A DNA stretch of 64,000 nt, taken from Typha latifolia (Eukaryota > Streptophyta > Magnoliopsida > Poales > Typhaceae). Below, piece after piece: positions 49,055-61,108 of the stretch; within the stretch, counting starts at the first letter, position 1, and every line of letters begins with the position of its first letter. The stretch spans positions 17,433,096 through 17,497,095 of the forward strand of contig CM034100.1 of assembly GCA_019914945.1 (NCBI GenBank). Reading direction: 5' to 3'. The position numbers and the translations under genes are program-made. Under the pieces are notes generated by a model, which had not been told where the DNA came from, made no database searches, and was given only the letters and a program-made list of their open reading frames with translations.

Positions 49055-51246
49055 TTACAGCCATTTGGTGCTAGGTGTCACTGGTGCAATTTGAACTCGT
49101 AATACTTCATGAAGAGCCCCTCGATTGAGCACTGCTAGAAGTTCTTCCTCCTCGGCCATGGTGAGCTCACCTAATGAAACTTTGCGAGAATGGTGCTCGT
49201 CGGGCAGGCGGAAACCATAGAACCACCTGCCAAGCTTAAACCAACTTATGGAAACTTGCCTTTCTGATACTTGGCAGCTTAAAAGGGCCCTCCTTACATC
49301 ATTAGGCTGCAGCAGTAAGCACATAGAGCTTCAGAATGATGTTCCAGTAACAGCAGTTGTAACAGGCAATATGCCAATCAACTAAAGAAAAACTAAGTAG
49401 CCCACGAGAGGCGATCATAGAGTTGCCACATCAATGCCAACAAGTGAAAACTGAAACAATAGAATTTGATATGATTCCAATTAATTCAGAGGCATGATAA
49501 TCCCACACATCATAAAAGATACATTGATGTTGTAACGACTGCACCACAATTTGATTGTCCATCAAAGGTCGTCAATAGAGTCAATTTGGCAAAAGGGCTA
49601 AGGTAGCAGGGTAAATGTCTGTTATCTACTTCTCTCTAAAGTCTTGACTAGGCAATAAGCATCACATGCTCAATACAAATTACATAGCCTGTAACTGCAC
49701 CATATTAGCTTCCTATCCTAACAGGGAAATCATAAATTTGAGGCCAAGTATGTAAGAATGAGTTATGACTCACAATTTGTTTCTATGATTGTATTTAGTT
49801 GCTCTCAGAATACTAATTCTTCCTTTTTATCATTAGTTAATATGTTGTTTGTTTGCATCTTTTTGATTAAATTTTAACATCTACAGGAAAAAGATGAACT
49901 TTTAATTACTAATTTGGTGAAAAAGATCAATTGTGTTGCTTATAGTTTTTTAAGAGAATAGAATTAATACCATTGTTTTGTCTCTCAAGGCAATCAAGAA
50001 GGAGTCTAGGAATATTTGATGGTTTTTCCTAGTTCTTCGACTAGGCAACTTCACAAATTAAGTGAAATGTTTTATTTACAGAACAGATATAAAGTTAGAC
50101 GTAGCACAAGCTTAATTAGAGAGTTGGACATTAATCAAGAAAACATAGTCCCAGCAAAGTACAAAGGAAAATAATACTTGGCATCATTTTGAAGTTCTAA
50201 GTACTGGAATTTCCTGCAGGTCTACAAACATATGAAATATAAAATAAAACTCCAGCCAAATGAGTACAAAACTACAAATACAAAAAGAATAGCCAGCCAA
50301 CAACAGAAATATCATCACTTACCGGTATTCCAAGACAAACAATGGAGTAATGCAATCCAATCAGATTCAGCAGCACATTAAGCCTTCTTGAAAACAGAAG
50401 GAACTGAACATCTCTGAATCCAAGTTTGATCAAGCCCAGATCACCAAGTGCCTTCAAATAATATCCAACTTCAAGTGATTCATTTTGTGAGCAGCCATTC
50501 ACATATGCAACTACACTTGAAACAGCAGCAGCCAATGTCCTATGCTTATTAATATAGAAGGCCTTCCATCCCTACAATAAGAGGAAGAATGAATTTTCAT
50601 ATCTTAGCATCAAGAGAACTAGCAATGAAGAAAGAAAAAAATAAATTTGTATAATACTACAACCCAATCCTTGCTATTGGCGTAATCATCCTTCTATGAC
50701 TCAAGAAGTGATCTACAGTTTCATGCTTTCCAGATATAATTTGCATGTGAAAATTACGAATTGACTTGTATTTGGAATATAATCACTCAGAAAAGAAGGT
50801 GCCTAAAATGACACGAAAGGTGAAATGGTTTTTTCATCTCTACCGACCTCCGTGGGCACCAAAGAAGAAGCCTCAGCTTCTGCAGAACACTCTCCTCGTC
50901 CACCTCCAACGACTTGGATCAAACTATTACCTGCCGGATTCGACAAACTTCCAGAAGCCACAGCCAACGCCGGCCACCTCCTCTTGTAGAGCTCAGCCCA
51001 GATGCTATTGGAGGCGCAGAGATAACGCCAGAACTTGGAACAACTCCCCAATGAGCACACATCACAGACCTTCTCTTTCCGAACCAAAATCAACGGAATC
51101 AACAACGAAATACGTGAAGATTAGAGGAGAAGGAAGAAATTAGAGGGGAGAGAGAGAAACACCTCGAGATAAGAGACGACGGTTAGGGCGACGTCATCAG
51201 GAAGTCGATTCAAGCTCAGCGCCGATCCAGAGGTCGGAGCCTCCAT
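49055..51246 (-). CDS. F-box protein of an uncharacterised plant family
   Basis: Predicted 268 residues from exons 51246-51163, 51069-50848, 50571-50323 and 49306-49055, all phase 0. The N-terminal F-box spans residues about 13-55: LNRLPDDVALTVVSYLE joins CDVCSLGSCSKFWRYLC and WAELYKRRWP. F-box proteins recruit targets to SCF ubiquitin ligases by binding SKP1/ASK. The rest has no Kelch or LRR repeats but includes conserved-looking helical segments (GWKAFYINKHRTLA, LGLIKLGFRDVQFLLFSRRL, WFKLGRWFYGFRLPDEHHSR) that I associate with one uncharacterised plant F-box group. The end of exon 2 (GAG|GTCGGT) is the least certain junction. The target is unknown. Confidence 0.8.
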
Positions 51247-51868
51247 TCCTTTCTCCCTTTTTGGGATCTTTGACGATGGAGTCGCACTTTTTGTTGTAAC
51301 GAAAGAGGGGCTTAAAATTTGGGCCCAGTTTAAGACTTAAGAGTGAAATCTCAACAACACTGCAACTCTGCTTTAGTTTTACACGGCTAATTCATTCCAA
51401 AACTTAAATACGATATTAATTGTATTTAAAAATTACTAATTAATATTTATAAATTATACATTTTATAAAAATTTTATATTTTTTAAAATATTTATAATTT
51501 TTTATATAAATTATTTTTCAATTCAACGGCTATGCAATCAACAACTTATATATATTTATTTATTCTAATATTTCATAATTTTTTTAAAAAAAATTAAAAT
51601 TTCTGCGTAAATTATTTAGACCAAGATCTGGACTTTTCAGCTGTCTGGATTGACCCGATTCCCAACTCTTTAAGTATAATTTTGTATAGGGATATAGAGG
51701 CAGAGATCAGGACTTTTCAGCTGTCTGGGTTGACTAAATCCCCAACTCTTTAAGTATAATTTTGTATAGGGATACAGAGGATATCCCATCGGATACCGAA
51801 CGTACTTTTCTTAAAAATAAAAATAAAAATAAAAATAAAAACTCCTCCGTCTACGTCGTCCGAACCCG
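51247..51868. other. AT-rich spacer with an 80-bp tandem duplication
   Basis: The first 70 bases are F-box gene leader. An 80-bp unit containing GACTTTTCAGCTGTCTGG and CCCAACTCTTTAAGTATAAT starts at about 51625 and about 51705 (GACTTTTCAG at 51631 and 51711). An AAAAT run follows at about 51813-51840. The duplication lies directly before the protease relic. Confidence 0.75.
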
Positions 51869-52733
51869 GTGCTGCAAAAGTCCCTAATTTATATGGTGGC
51901 AGTGGCAGTGGCAATCAGCACCGGCGGCGGGCAACAGACGTACCTCCTCGAACTCGACACCGGCAGTAGCCTGACGTGGACCCAATGCGTCCCATGCGAT
52001 CCAAGCTTCGGCCAGTCCATTCCACTCTTTAATCCTCTGGAATCGCCTTCCTGCGCCTACGTCCCATGCGACCGTCCTGTGCGTCAACGGGCAGTACTGC
52101 GCTTTTCGAATCAAATACGGAGATGTCACCTGCACTGCCGCGTTTCTAGTAATGGCAACATTTAGCTTCAATAACGGCCAACCCTCGCAGTTCGCACACC
52201 TCGATAACTTCCTCTTTGGATGCGGCGAGGATTCTCGGGATGAGCCGCCTCCTGCCGACCTCGCTCATCATGCAGCTCTCGACCGCCGTGCGAGGCCGCT
52301 TCTCGTACTGCTTATTCCCCCTCGGGTCGGCGCACGACGACATAGTAATGCTCGCGCCGGCGCCGCAACGTCGTTTGACTCCATCGTGACGGTGTTGAAG
52401 AACTACTTCGAAGTGTTGGGTTTCACGGAGATAAATGGAGACGATTCTGGATCAGCGTTTAATTTGTGTTACCTTACGCAGAATAATTACCAGAGTTTGT
52501 TGCCGTTCATGCGCTAGCTGCACTTGTTGTCGGCCGACATGTTGATTCGACGGAACGAAGTGTTCTGCGTCAACCAAGCGAGGGGGTTCTTCGGCTTCGC
52601 CATGTTCCGACCGACCAGTTTCTCCATTCTTGGGGCGTCTCAGCAGTACAATACTCGGTTCTCGTTTGATGTCGTGAGATCCAAGGTGTGGTTTGCTCCA
52701 GAGGATTGTTCTCTGGATGAGCATAGCTTATAG
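51869..52733 (+). pseudogene. Broken aspartic protease (nepenthesin-like, family A1)
   Basis: Pieces of an A1 protease lie in three frames. First frame: YLLELDTGSSLTWTQCVPC with the first catalytic Asp, up to about 52075. Second frame: CVNGQYCAFRIKYGD to NFLFGCGEDSR, up to about 52235. Third frame: SLIMQLSTAVRGRFSYCLFP to about 52360. Then the second frame resumes (VLKNYFEVLGFTEINGDDSG), with a TAG at 52515-52517 before FSILGASQQYNTRFSFDV and WFAPEDCS. The second catalytic motif (DSGT) and roughly 80 residues expected before it are absent. The signal peptide and propeptide are also lacking. At least three frame breaks, one stop and an internal deletion make it non-functional. High GC suggests it derives from an intronless monocot-type gene. 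Confidence 0.85.
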
Positions 52734-53123
52734 TTTCTTGCAATAATAAATTTAACCACTTTAATAAAACCTCCACAGTGAAAGTTTTAATGCTACAATT
52801 ATATACGTATGAAGAATAATTGAATTAACTCAGAAAGGCAGTGATTGTTAATTAAATTAGAAAATTAGTTTTAAATTTGAAAACCAGGATATCTAAGTAT
52901 TTGGTCGACATGGTTCCCTTCCTATCTGTAGATTACTATTTGATTGTTCTTTTTCCTAATTTTAAACACTCCTGTCTCTCAAGTACCCACCGAGATTAAC
53001 TGACATAACCGAAGCCGAGTAGATAACTGACCAAGAAACAAGCACCGCCACCCATGTCAGCCTTGCTTTCTCAAATAAATAAATCCTCTCTCCTTTTCCT
53101 CATCTCTACCCTCCTCCTCCTCC

Positions 53124-54344
53124 ATGGCTGTACCAAAGTGCACCATGGAGACCTTCTTCTTCTTCTTCTTTCTCCTACTCTCCTCTGACGCGGCGGAGGT
53201 CACATTTTCACCCGGCCGCCGCCTCCTAACCTTCGACCACTTACCCTTCCACTTCCACCTCGGCCAATATTCCAAATACAACAACCCTCGCCTCAAGCAA
53301 GCCTACGTCGCCCTCGTGGCGTGGAAGCGCGCCATCATCTCCGACCCCGGTAACTTCACTGGAAACTGGGTCGGCCCCGATGTCTGTTCCTACAACGGCG
53401 TCTTCTGCGCCCCGTCTCTCGACGACCCTTTGGTCCAGACAGTGGCCGGCGTCGACCTCAACGGCGCTGACCTCGACGGCTGCCTCCCCGTTGAGCTCGG
53501 GCTCCTCACCGACCTATCCATCCTCCACCTCAACTCCAACCGCTTCGCCAACGCCCTCCCGAAGACCATCTCCAATCTCACGCTCCTCCACGAGCTCGAC
53601 GTCAGCAACAACCACTTAACCGGCCAGTTCCCTACCGCCGTGCTAGCCTTGCCTTCTCTCAAATACCTCGACCTCCGATTCAACCACTTCGAGGGGCCGC
53701 TGCCGCAGGAGCTCTTTGAAAAAGACCTCGACGCGCTGTTTCTAAACAACAACCGCTTCTCCTCCTGCCTCCCGAGAAACTTCGGCAACTCGCCGGCGTC
53801 GGTGGTGGTTTTAGCCAACAACCTCCTCGAGGGCGACATTCCATGCGCCATCGGAAAGATGGAAAACACCTTGAAGGAGATCATACTATCCAACAATAGC
53901 TTCACTGGATGCTTGCCACGTGAGATCGGATCGCTAAAAAGAGCCACAGTTCTTGACGTTAGCCTCAACTCCTTGGTCGGCGGACTGCCCAAGAGCTTGG
54001 AAGGACTACTGAAGGTAGAGCGGCTCAACCTTGACAACAACGAGTTCACCGGACTCGTGCCGGAGAGCGTGTGTCTGCTTAAAAACCTCCTGAACTTCTC
54101 GCTGGCTTATAACTACTTCAACGGCGAGGAGCCGGGATGCAAGGCGAGGTCCAGAGTAGAGTTTGAGGACTGGGGGAACTGCATCGTGGGAAAGAAAAGG
54201 CAAAGGTCGGCACTAGATTGCGAGTCGGTGGTCAACAAGCCGATTTATTGCGGTGGTCATTTGAAGAGCCGACTGGTTTCTACGATCGCCTGGCCGCCTT
54301 CGACGGCGTCTTCGCCGGCGCCATCGGTTTCTAAAGGATACTAA
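53124..54344 (+). CDS. LRX-like leucine-rich repeat protein lacking the extensin domain
   Basis: Intronless, 406 residues. A signal peptide (METFFFFFFLLLSSDAAEV) leads into the LRX-type N-terminal cap: NPRLKQAYVALVAWKRAI, NWVGPDVCSYNGVFCAP. About ten LRRs follow (for example LSILHLNSNRFANALP, LKYLDLRFNHFEGPLP, VERLNLDNNEFTGLVP) and then the Cys-bearing hinge (NYFNGEEPGC, GNCIVGKKRQRSALDCES). Full LRX/PEX proteins continue into hundreds of residues of SPPPP extensin repeats. This one ends after only 40 more residues (WPPSTASSPAPSVSKGY). Such proteins bind RALF peptides and pectin in the cell wall; without the extensin tail this one would be soluble in the wall. The start could also be the Met at codon 8, which gives a cleaner signal peptide. 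Confidence 0.9.
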   Translation: MAVPKCTMETFFFFFFLLLSSDAAEVTFSPGRRLLTFDHLPFHFHLGQYSKYNNPRLKQAYVALVAWKRAIISDPGNFTGNWVGPDVCSYNGVFCAPSLDDPLVQTVAGVDLNGADLDGCLPVELGLLTDLSILHLNSNRFANALPKTISNLTLLHELDVSNNHLTGQFPTAVLALPSLKYLDLRFNHFEGPLPQELFEKDLDALFLNNNRFSSCLPRNFGNSPASVVVLANNLLEGDIPCAIGKMENTLKEIILSNNSFTGCLPREIGSLKRATVLDVSLNSLVGGLPKSLEGLLKVERLNLDNNEFTGLVPESVCLLKNLLNFSLAYNYFNGEEPGCKARSRVEFEDWGNCIVGKKRQRSALDCESVVNKPIYCGGHLKSRLVSTIAWPPSTASSPAPSVSKGY

Positions 54345-54780
54345 GTTTGTTTACTTCCTAAGGTTCGCATTCGTTGTGTTGGAAAGATGACAACCTCTTC
54401 GCATCCCATGCTTTTAAGATTTGTGTTGTTAAAAGGAAATAACTGAGATTTTAACACACAACTTGGAGCAGGAGGTGCACCGTGTACATTATCCACGCAA
54501 AGTTGTTAGGCAAATAAGTCAAGAAAAGAATAATAATAATAAAAAAGTCCGGTCGCATGATACTCTTGACTGTCGAATAAGTTAAAAGTAAATGGATATT
54601 TTTATTTCGCACCCTACAGTATATTTTTATTCCGACTTACATCCTATCCTTTTCCAATTTCATCAAATCACAGAAACTACGGGTGGCTTTTGAAAGTCCA
54701 ATAGATAGGGTGTAAACAGAAAGAAAACATATAACATTTAGGCCTCTAGGGTGTGAAACGAAAAATCCCAAGAACTTTAT
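54345..54780. other. Spacer downstream of the LRX-like gene
   Basis: AT-rich, probably 3' untranslated sequence and intergenic DNA. No gene seen. Confidence 0.5.
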
Positions 54781-54860
54781 TCATGTTAGCCCAATGAGCC
54801 CACTTATCGTTTGAGAAGGCCCAAATGAACAAAACTGGGCCCATTTATAATGCTCTTCCA
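54781..54860 (+). promoter_or_regulatory. Site II-rich core promoter of the unknown locus
   Basis: Within about 80 bp there are four GCCCA/TGGGC motifs (AGCCCAAT, GAGCCCAC, GGCCCAAA, TGGGCCCA), followed by TTTATAAT at 54844-54851. Clustered site II elements are known from plant promoters of housekeeping, ribosomal and nuclear-encoded mitochondrial genes. Confidence 0.5.
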
Positions 54861-54919
54861 TGCCTTTGTCTTCCTCCCTCCTCTCATCTCTCTGCGCCGA
54901 GAAATCTCGATCGACGTCC

Positions 54920-55244
54920 ATGGCTGCCCGTCTCTTGACACGATACAAAATCCTAACCCTAACTCTAGCTCGCGCCCGATCCTTCCGCACTCTGCTCCCA
55001 CTGGCTCCGATGCCTCTCCTCTCTCCCCGACGATCCGACGTCGCCGTATATACCCGGATCCGCTTCCCCTGTTCCCGATCCATCTCGCACTATTGCCTTT
55101 AGCCCCCGAAAGGTATCTCTCTTCTTCACATTTGCATGCGTTATTAGATAATGGTACTTTCTTTTTACGTGTTTGATGTCTTCTTTAGAAAAGGTGAAAC
55201 TTTTGCCGGTGGATAGTGGCTAGCTGATTGTCTTTCGATTTGAC

Positions 55245-55284
<40 letters not shown>

Positions 55285-56368
55285 GGAAACTATTAGGATT
55301 TAACTTAGATTTTAAGTAATGGTGGATTGGATCATTTTTCTATGTATGGATCATGCCCTTTTTTGCTGTCAATTGATCAATAATGTGAAATATTTGTGAT
55401 GTTACTTCTTTCATAAATTAATACTTCTTAATTAAGTCTGAGATCATTCATTTAAAATCTCTTAGGAGGTAATCTAGCAACTTCAATAGGTCATGCTTCT
55501 ATCTCGGTCTCGGAGTTCGCATCTTGACGAACATGGTAACATTTCATAAGGGGTATACTTCTCTAGCATATTGTAACAAAAATATCAGAAAAAAAATGAA
55601 TCTTGGTATAGTTTTATTACGTTTTGCTATCAACCTATTCTGAACATATTTCATGAGTTGAGCTTTTATAATTGGGTCCTAGAGATATAGTGTAGGATAA
55701 CTCTTCCTGTCTCTTAAAAAATCCTAAGTTCTCAAAGTCATTGCATAAGCAAGCATATTACCAATTCCTTATAAACTATTCTTGTATTATGTTTGCGTGT
55801 ATATAGTTATATTTATGTCTTCCTGTTTTCAAATAGAAATTTTAGTCTTTACTGATGTTTCTTCAGTCTTGCAGATTTTTGGGATATGAACAAACTGCCG
55901 ACTTGGCAGTGCACAAGCTTTACCTCGTTGTTTTGTATGAAAGGACAGTAGGACACAGTGTAGCTGTGATGCATCAAGCAGACAATATACACTCAGAATT
56001 TGTTACAACCTCATAATCTCTGAACAATGTAATACTTCTCTCGCTGAATTAAAATATATTTTCTCATTAGATAGGTTTTCTGTCATATAGTCTATGTTTT
56101 GATCTCAGTCTTGATATGAAAGCGTTTAACTGAATGTATTTGGCAGAATATGCATAAAACAGTTGCTGAAATAAAAGAATCCAATCCTGTGAATGCAAAG
56201 AAGAATAATTGCTCGCAAGTTGTTGCTTTCAGCCCCTTGGAATGGAGCCATGCCAAAGTACGGAAAAGTGGTTTAGCCAATGAAAGCCTGAAGATAAAGA
56301 GAATGGAGCTGTTGCAAACTGCAAAGAATTACATATGCTCTGGTACCAGCTTTGATTATCGTATCTAA
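54920..56368 (+). other. Transcribed-looking locus of unknown function
   Basis: After the site II promoter comes a GC-rich first exon ending at a plausible donor, CGAAAG|GTATCT near 55113. Its 60-codon frame from 54920 (MAARLLTRYKILTLTLARAR then SFRTLLPLAP) looks like a mitochondrial presequence but stops before the donor. An overlapping frame from 54850 stays open into an exon at about 55877 (TTGCAG|ATTTTTGGG) and reads RFLGYEQTADLAVHKLYLVV and onward to a TAA near 56015. A third frame at 56150-56368 reads MHKTVAEIKESNPVNAKKNN, then VVAFSPLEWSHAKVRKSG, after an acceptor-like TTTGGCAG. I recognise none of these. It may be a small mitochondrial protein gene, a decayed gene or a non-coding RNA. 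Confidence 0.35.
55246..55281. repeat. GA microsatellite
   Basis: About eighteen uninterrupted GA units, in the putative first intron of the unknown locus. Confidence 0.95.
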
Positions 56369-58925
56369 GACAAAGTTGACCACTTTTTTACTTGTCTTCT
56401 CAGTCTACTGGCAAGTATATGGATTTTCAAAGAGATCTTCTTTTGATCTTGGCTAAAGATACTATCCTTTACTTTACTATAGTATAAATATCACCTCCAT
56501 GTTTCTCAAGGCTCACCTCGCATTATCGTCTGTATATTGAGAGATAATGAAGTGAAAAATGACTCATTTGCTCCCCTTTCAATCTTGTGAATCCTTGTTT
56601 TGGTTTTCTTGGTATTCGTGTCATAATGTTTTTGGATGACATAAAGAGGATGACGGATGGACATTCTCATAATTTGTTGATGCCAGCAAAGTCTGCTTAT
56701 TGATGCCAGCAGATTTTGCATTTTGTAATAAGAGAAAAGAATGATCTTTCTAATAATGACATTTTTGTTTTGATGGTAAATATTGATCATAATTTGTTGA
56801 TGACTGCTTGTCTGATCGTACATGTGTAGTTTGATTTATTGTGATGAATGTTAAATATCCTTGGTGAACAATCATACTACTATTACGGATATGGGTGGAG
56901 AATCCTGAATGCATGATGGTTTCATCACGAACATAAACATTATGGTGGACAAATGGGTCTTCTTTGTTTCCTTTTTATCCTTTATTCTTCTTTTTGTTGT
57001 TGATCATTGTAAACTTGAAGGAAACAATAGGCTGCACAACAGAGGGCAGAGCTGCCCCTACAAATGGGGTGTATCAGATTCTGTACTTGGATAACACAAG
57101 CTTATTTATGGAGAATAGCTAGAGTTATGAAAGACAAGTTAGGAGAACTTGAGCCACACGTCTTTTATTAAAGAGTCGGTGCAATACTGATCTGGATGCG
57201 TTCTTCAATGAATGCCTTATACACAGGATTTTGAAGGATGGTCTCATCGTCTTTATAAATAGTGATGCTATTTTTCATTTGGCCCTCTTCTTCTATTGCA
57301 CTGGGCTTTGAGTATGTAAAGCCCTTTTCTATTCCATTCATTGTGAATTTTGAATGTAATGTTTGGATCTTTTGAGCTTGCTGGCATACAAGTTGTGATC
57401 ACTCGCATGCATTAATATTGAGCTATTCTTGCTGCATTACAATACCTAGCTGCTTGCTTTTTGAAATTTAACAGTTGAAGATTTTTATATGAAACTAACA
57501 TTATGTACTCAACCCTGTGAGAGATAATGGTCACTGATACCAGCAAATCAGCAGTTGGTGCTACGAAGATCTGGCTACATGCAGGCTTGGAGGGCAATGT
57601 AACATGCAATCAACAATCGATCCAGCTTCACCAATTGTTCATGCAATAATTAGTCTTTTTTGTTGTCCATTACTAGGTTAGTTTTCTGCAACTGCTTATT
57701 CTTGTACTGATGAGAACATGCAAAGAATTTGAAAGAGTTCTCAAGCTCGCATTATATGCAGTGAAAATAGGATTTTATGCATTCTTGGATAACCAAGTTT
57801 CTATAACCTGTAGTTTTTGCTTATATTCTGTACGAAAGGTAGAGAAATGGTTGTAGTATCAGCAGTTCACTACTGACTACATTATCAACAAGAGCAGTTT
57901 TCAGCTTTGTTGAACAGTAGCATCTGCAACACTGCTTAATTATTGTCTGTTACCGTATGATACATTGCTGATACCTGATTGAAAACTGATTGAAGGCTTA
58001 TGGAGGAGGGAAGGCAGCGCAGAAATCGTAGAAACTTTTATCAGATCTGATGGATTGCAGTCTTAAGGACCATCAACTGTATATACCATGTGCTGTGGCC
58101 TGCCCATTCCAAAAGAAAGATATGGTTCTGATTTGGACTGCACACTTTGTTTGGTAGCAGGCCCCCTCCAACTCATCTCTACTTTGTTTCATCTCACTGC
58201 TATGATGGACTCAGATCTAATATGACATATAGTAAGTAGTACCCTGCTCAATGTACTCCATATTGTAAGCTAAGTCAGAAACTTGATCCCCATTTGCTCT
58301 CTGAATCCTACTTGATGTTATATGGAGGAAATTTTTCTTCTGAATTTTTCTTTGGCATGACCTGGAAAAGGCTTTATGTGGTAACTCTTGGCTCTAATCA
58401 CAGGCTGTAATTTGGCATTGTCTCGTGAGTGTTTGTAGTGTGGCAGTCATTGGATTCTTACACTGGACATACTTCATGTTTCTCTTCTTCTTCTTTTTTT
58501 TTTTATTTTTTTAAGTTTCTTTACTTTGTTTGGTCAACTTGACATCTTGTAGGGTTGATCCCATGTACTTCCGAATCTGAGCTCGGCCTTCAAAAGAAAC
58601 GAAGGTTTATTACTGCTGATGTGAAAAATCTAACAAAAGCCAAGTAGATTCCGTTCATAAAAAATCTATCGATGAGGAAATCTAAGATTTAGTACACTCG
58701 ACGTGACGGTGGATGACAGGTGCTTTAGTTCTCAAACTTGTTGCAGGTTTTAAGATTAACTCGACAATCACTTTACACGTGGATGATAGGAAATCTTGTC
58801 TGTTCACAGCGATAGTTGGTAAAATATTTGTAAATTATCTGTGGACATAGCATTACTCAGGTTTGATTCGTTGAGCAAAGTCTGAGATCACGAATGCTGA
58901 CAGCCTTTCTTGCTATAGGCCTAAG

Positions 58926-58961
<36 letters not shown>

Positions 58962-61108
58962 AACTTTGCAATCTCTGAACTAGTCACCAGAAAACTGACT
59001 TCTGATGCATAACTGAGGACAATTAGTTCGCATGTTCTGATATTTAAAAAGAAGAAGAAGAAGAAATCTAATTCGTTTTCCTCTATTTGAGGTCTGAGTT
59101 TCTAGTCTATTATTCAATTCAAGTGAAAGGCTTTCTGTATAATATAATACTCACTATGTTTTTTTTTTTTTGAAAAAAAAACTTCTCAAGGTGTTCGAGT
59201 TAGTCATGTGATATTAAAAATAACTTCTCAAGGTGTTAGAGTTAGTCATGTGATATTAAACTTCCTCCACTAGAGAAAGTAAATAATTTAATAGCTTGAA
59301 GTCCAGCAACTTGGTCTAAGAGACAAAGTATAACATGACCAGGTTCACTTTCCAGTTTAAAGTCTTCAAAAGTTTTTCCAAAGCCAAAAGCCTCAGCTTG
59401 TCCCCTTTTTTGGCCCACTCTCTCTCTGCATTGTATACATCCACTACATGACAATTCCACTATACTAGGCTTTCCAGCCTATCCCCAGCCCATGTAACAG
59501 AGACTAAACCAAAATCACTAACATATAATAGTAAGGACAGCAACAGCAAAAGACAGCCAGAAGGACTACAATTCTGGGTCCCAGCCACTCCCATTCCAAT
59601 AGGATCACTTGTCCAAAGGCCCCAAGAAGGGTGTGGAGAGGGAGACTCCACACCAGAAGTCCAGAATTGATTGCCCAAATGGCAAGAAGCAGGATGGCCA
59701 ACCTCCCCTTAACCTTACTGTGAGAAAACCAAAGACTGTTTTCGTTGTGTGTGAGTGAGTGTGAGTGAGTGTGTGTGTGTGTGTGTCCCAGTCAGGACAT
59801 GGGAGAAGGAAGGTTGCTTTGGTTGCTCCAGCTCCCCCACAACCCTCCCTACCCATCATCTCAATGGCTATAGGATCTCACTGTTTGGTACTAGAAAGGG
59901 GATCCATTTCTTCCTCCAGGAGGCCATGGGAAATGGCAGGGTGGAAATCATGCTTGTGGGGGAGGGAGATCCTGAGATTGAGAGATTTGGGTACCACCTT
60001 TCGCAAATCCCCTGTGCCCATAATGGCCATTCCTGCTCTGATCTAATCAAAAGGCACTGCCTCTCTCACTGTCCACTTCTTGCTGGTAAAATCCCCACAT
60101 TTTACAGTTGGTAAATTGGCCCACATACATAGAGATATTTATACATAGAGGTATACATATATTTATATATATTATCCCTCCACACTTCCATTACCTGTTC
60201 TGGATTGGTAGATTCCACAGGCTGGTGTATGTTAAACACACATGGGAGGCAAACCAATACACAAAACAATTACCTTTGATAAAAGATTGCAGGGATCCAT
60301 TTGCCATGTGGGGTACCAAGTTACCCATCTGTGTCTTTGGTCTCCTCCTTTCATTGATTGCTTCTCCTTACTGCTTTAAGACCCACTGAGGACACTCAAG
60401 TGATCCCTAGTGGTTACTGTTTAATCAGTTCCAAGAGGCTGCGGTCGCCGACGGTGTAGGACGGTATCTGTCGGTTTGATTCTTTCTTTATCATGTGTGG
60501 ATGCAGTCTGAGATTCTCTAGCGTGTTCTGCACATTTGAGTTGTTCTTCCATGGGGAAGGTTACGAGATGTTGCTGAATGAGATGTGACTGAGTTGTTTT
60601 TGTCACAACTGAGTTGCGGATCAGTGGATAGGGCAGTGGGATGCTGGAAGTTGATAATGTAGCTCTTTTTCGCCATCTTTAAATTGTGGCGATGAGCATT
60701 TGTACAAGGTCCTTTTCCTTTAGTCGATCTTTAGGTGATGCCAGCTAGGTTCTCTGAGTAGTACTCGGCTTTGTAGCTGAGCAGCTCGGAGGTAATTTTG
60801 CTGCATTGGCATCCAAACTTTGCTTACTATTATTTGTGGAAGTGACATTGGAGCCAGTACCATCTCTGGAGGTAGGAGGAGCATCCAGATTCTTATCTTT
60901 ATGAGCTTTGAATGTTACCTTCAGCAGCAGGACTTTGTGATGAGTTGTTCAGAATACTATTCATGCACTATAGGAGTTACACTCCTTATGTTTGGAGTGT
61001 TCATTTAATTGAATCATTAATTGGTGGCATTAGTTTCTCAGCACTGTCTTCTTCTCGCTTTCCAGATTCAATGTGCCAGTCATTCGGAGCGAGTCAAGTC
61101 TCTACCAG
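56369..61108. other. Long spacer upstream of the receptor-like pseudokinase
   Basis: No convincing coding region. It contains a TA microsatellite (58930-58959), a 42-bp direct duplication (59181-59260) and a TG/GAGT run (about 59748-59787). From about 59450 to 60700 the base composition is less AT-rich and resembles leader/intron sequence. The 5' leader of the kinase gene may begin there, ending at a TTTCCAG acceptor near 61066. The 119-codon ORF at 59755-60114 starts inside the TG repeat and has no recognisable domain. Confidence 0.4.
59181..59260. repeat. Two copies of a 42-bp direct repeat
   Basis: ACTTCTCAAGGTGTT(C/A)GAG followed by TTAGTCATGTGATATTAAA starts at 59181 and 59223. It sits right after a T/A homopolymer inverted pair (about 59160-59180). 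Looks like a recent local duplication. Confidence 0.85.

Noticed and set aside
53390..54049. 219-codon minus-strand ORF inside the LRX-like gene
   Set aside because: Shadow of a GC-rich, LRR-coding exon. The plus frame has a signal peptide and canonical LRRs.
59755..60114. 119-codon ORF in the spacer before the pseudokinase
   Set aside because: It starts inside a TG microsatellite (CVCVCV) and has no recognisable fold or splice support.
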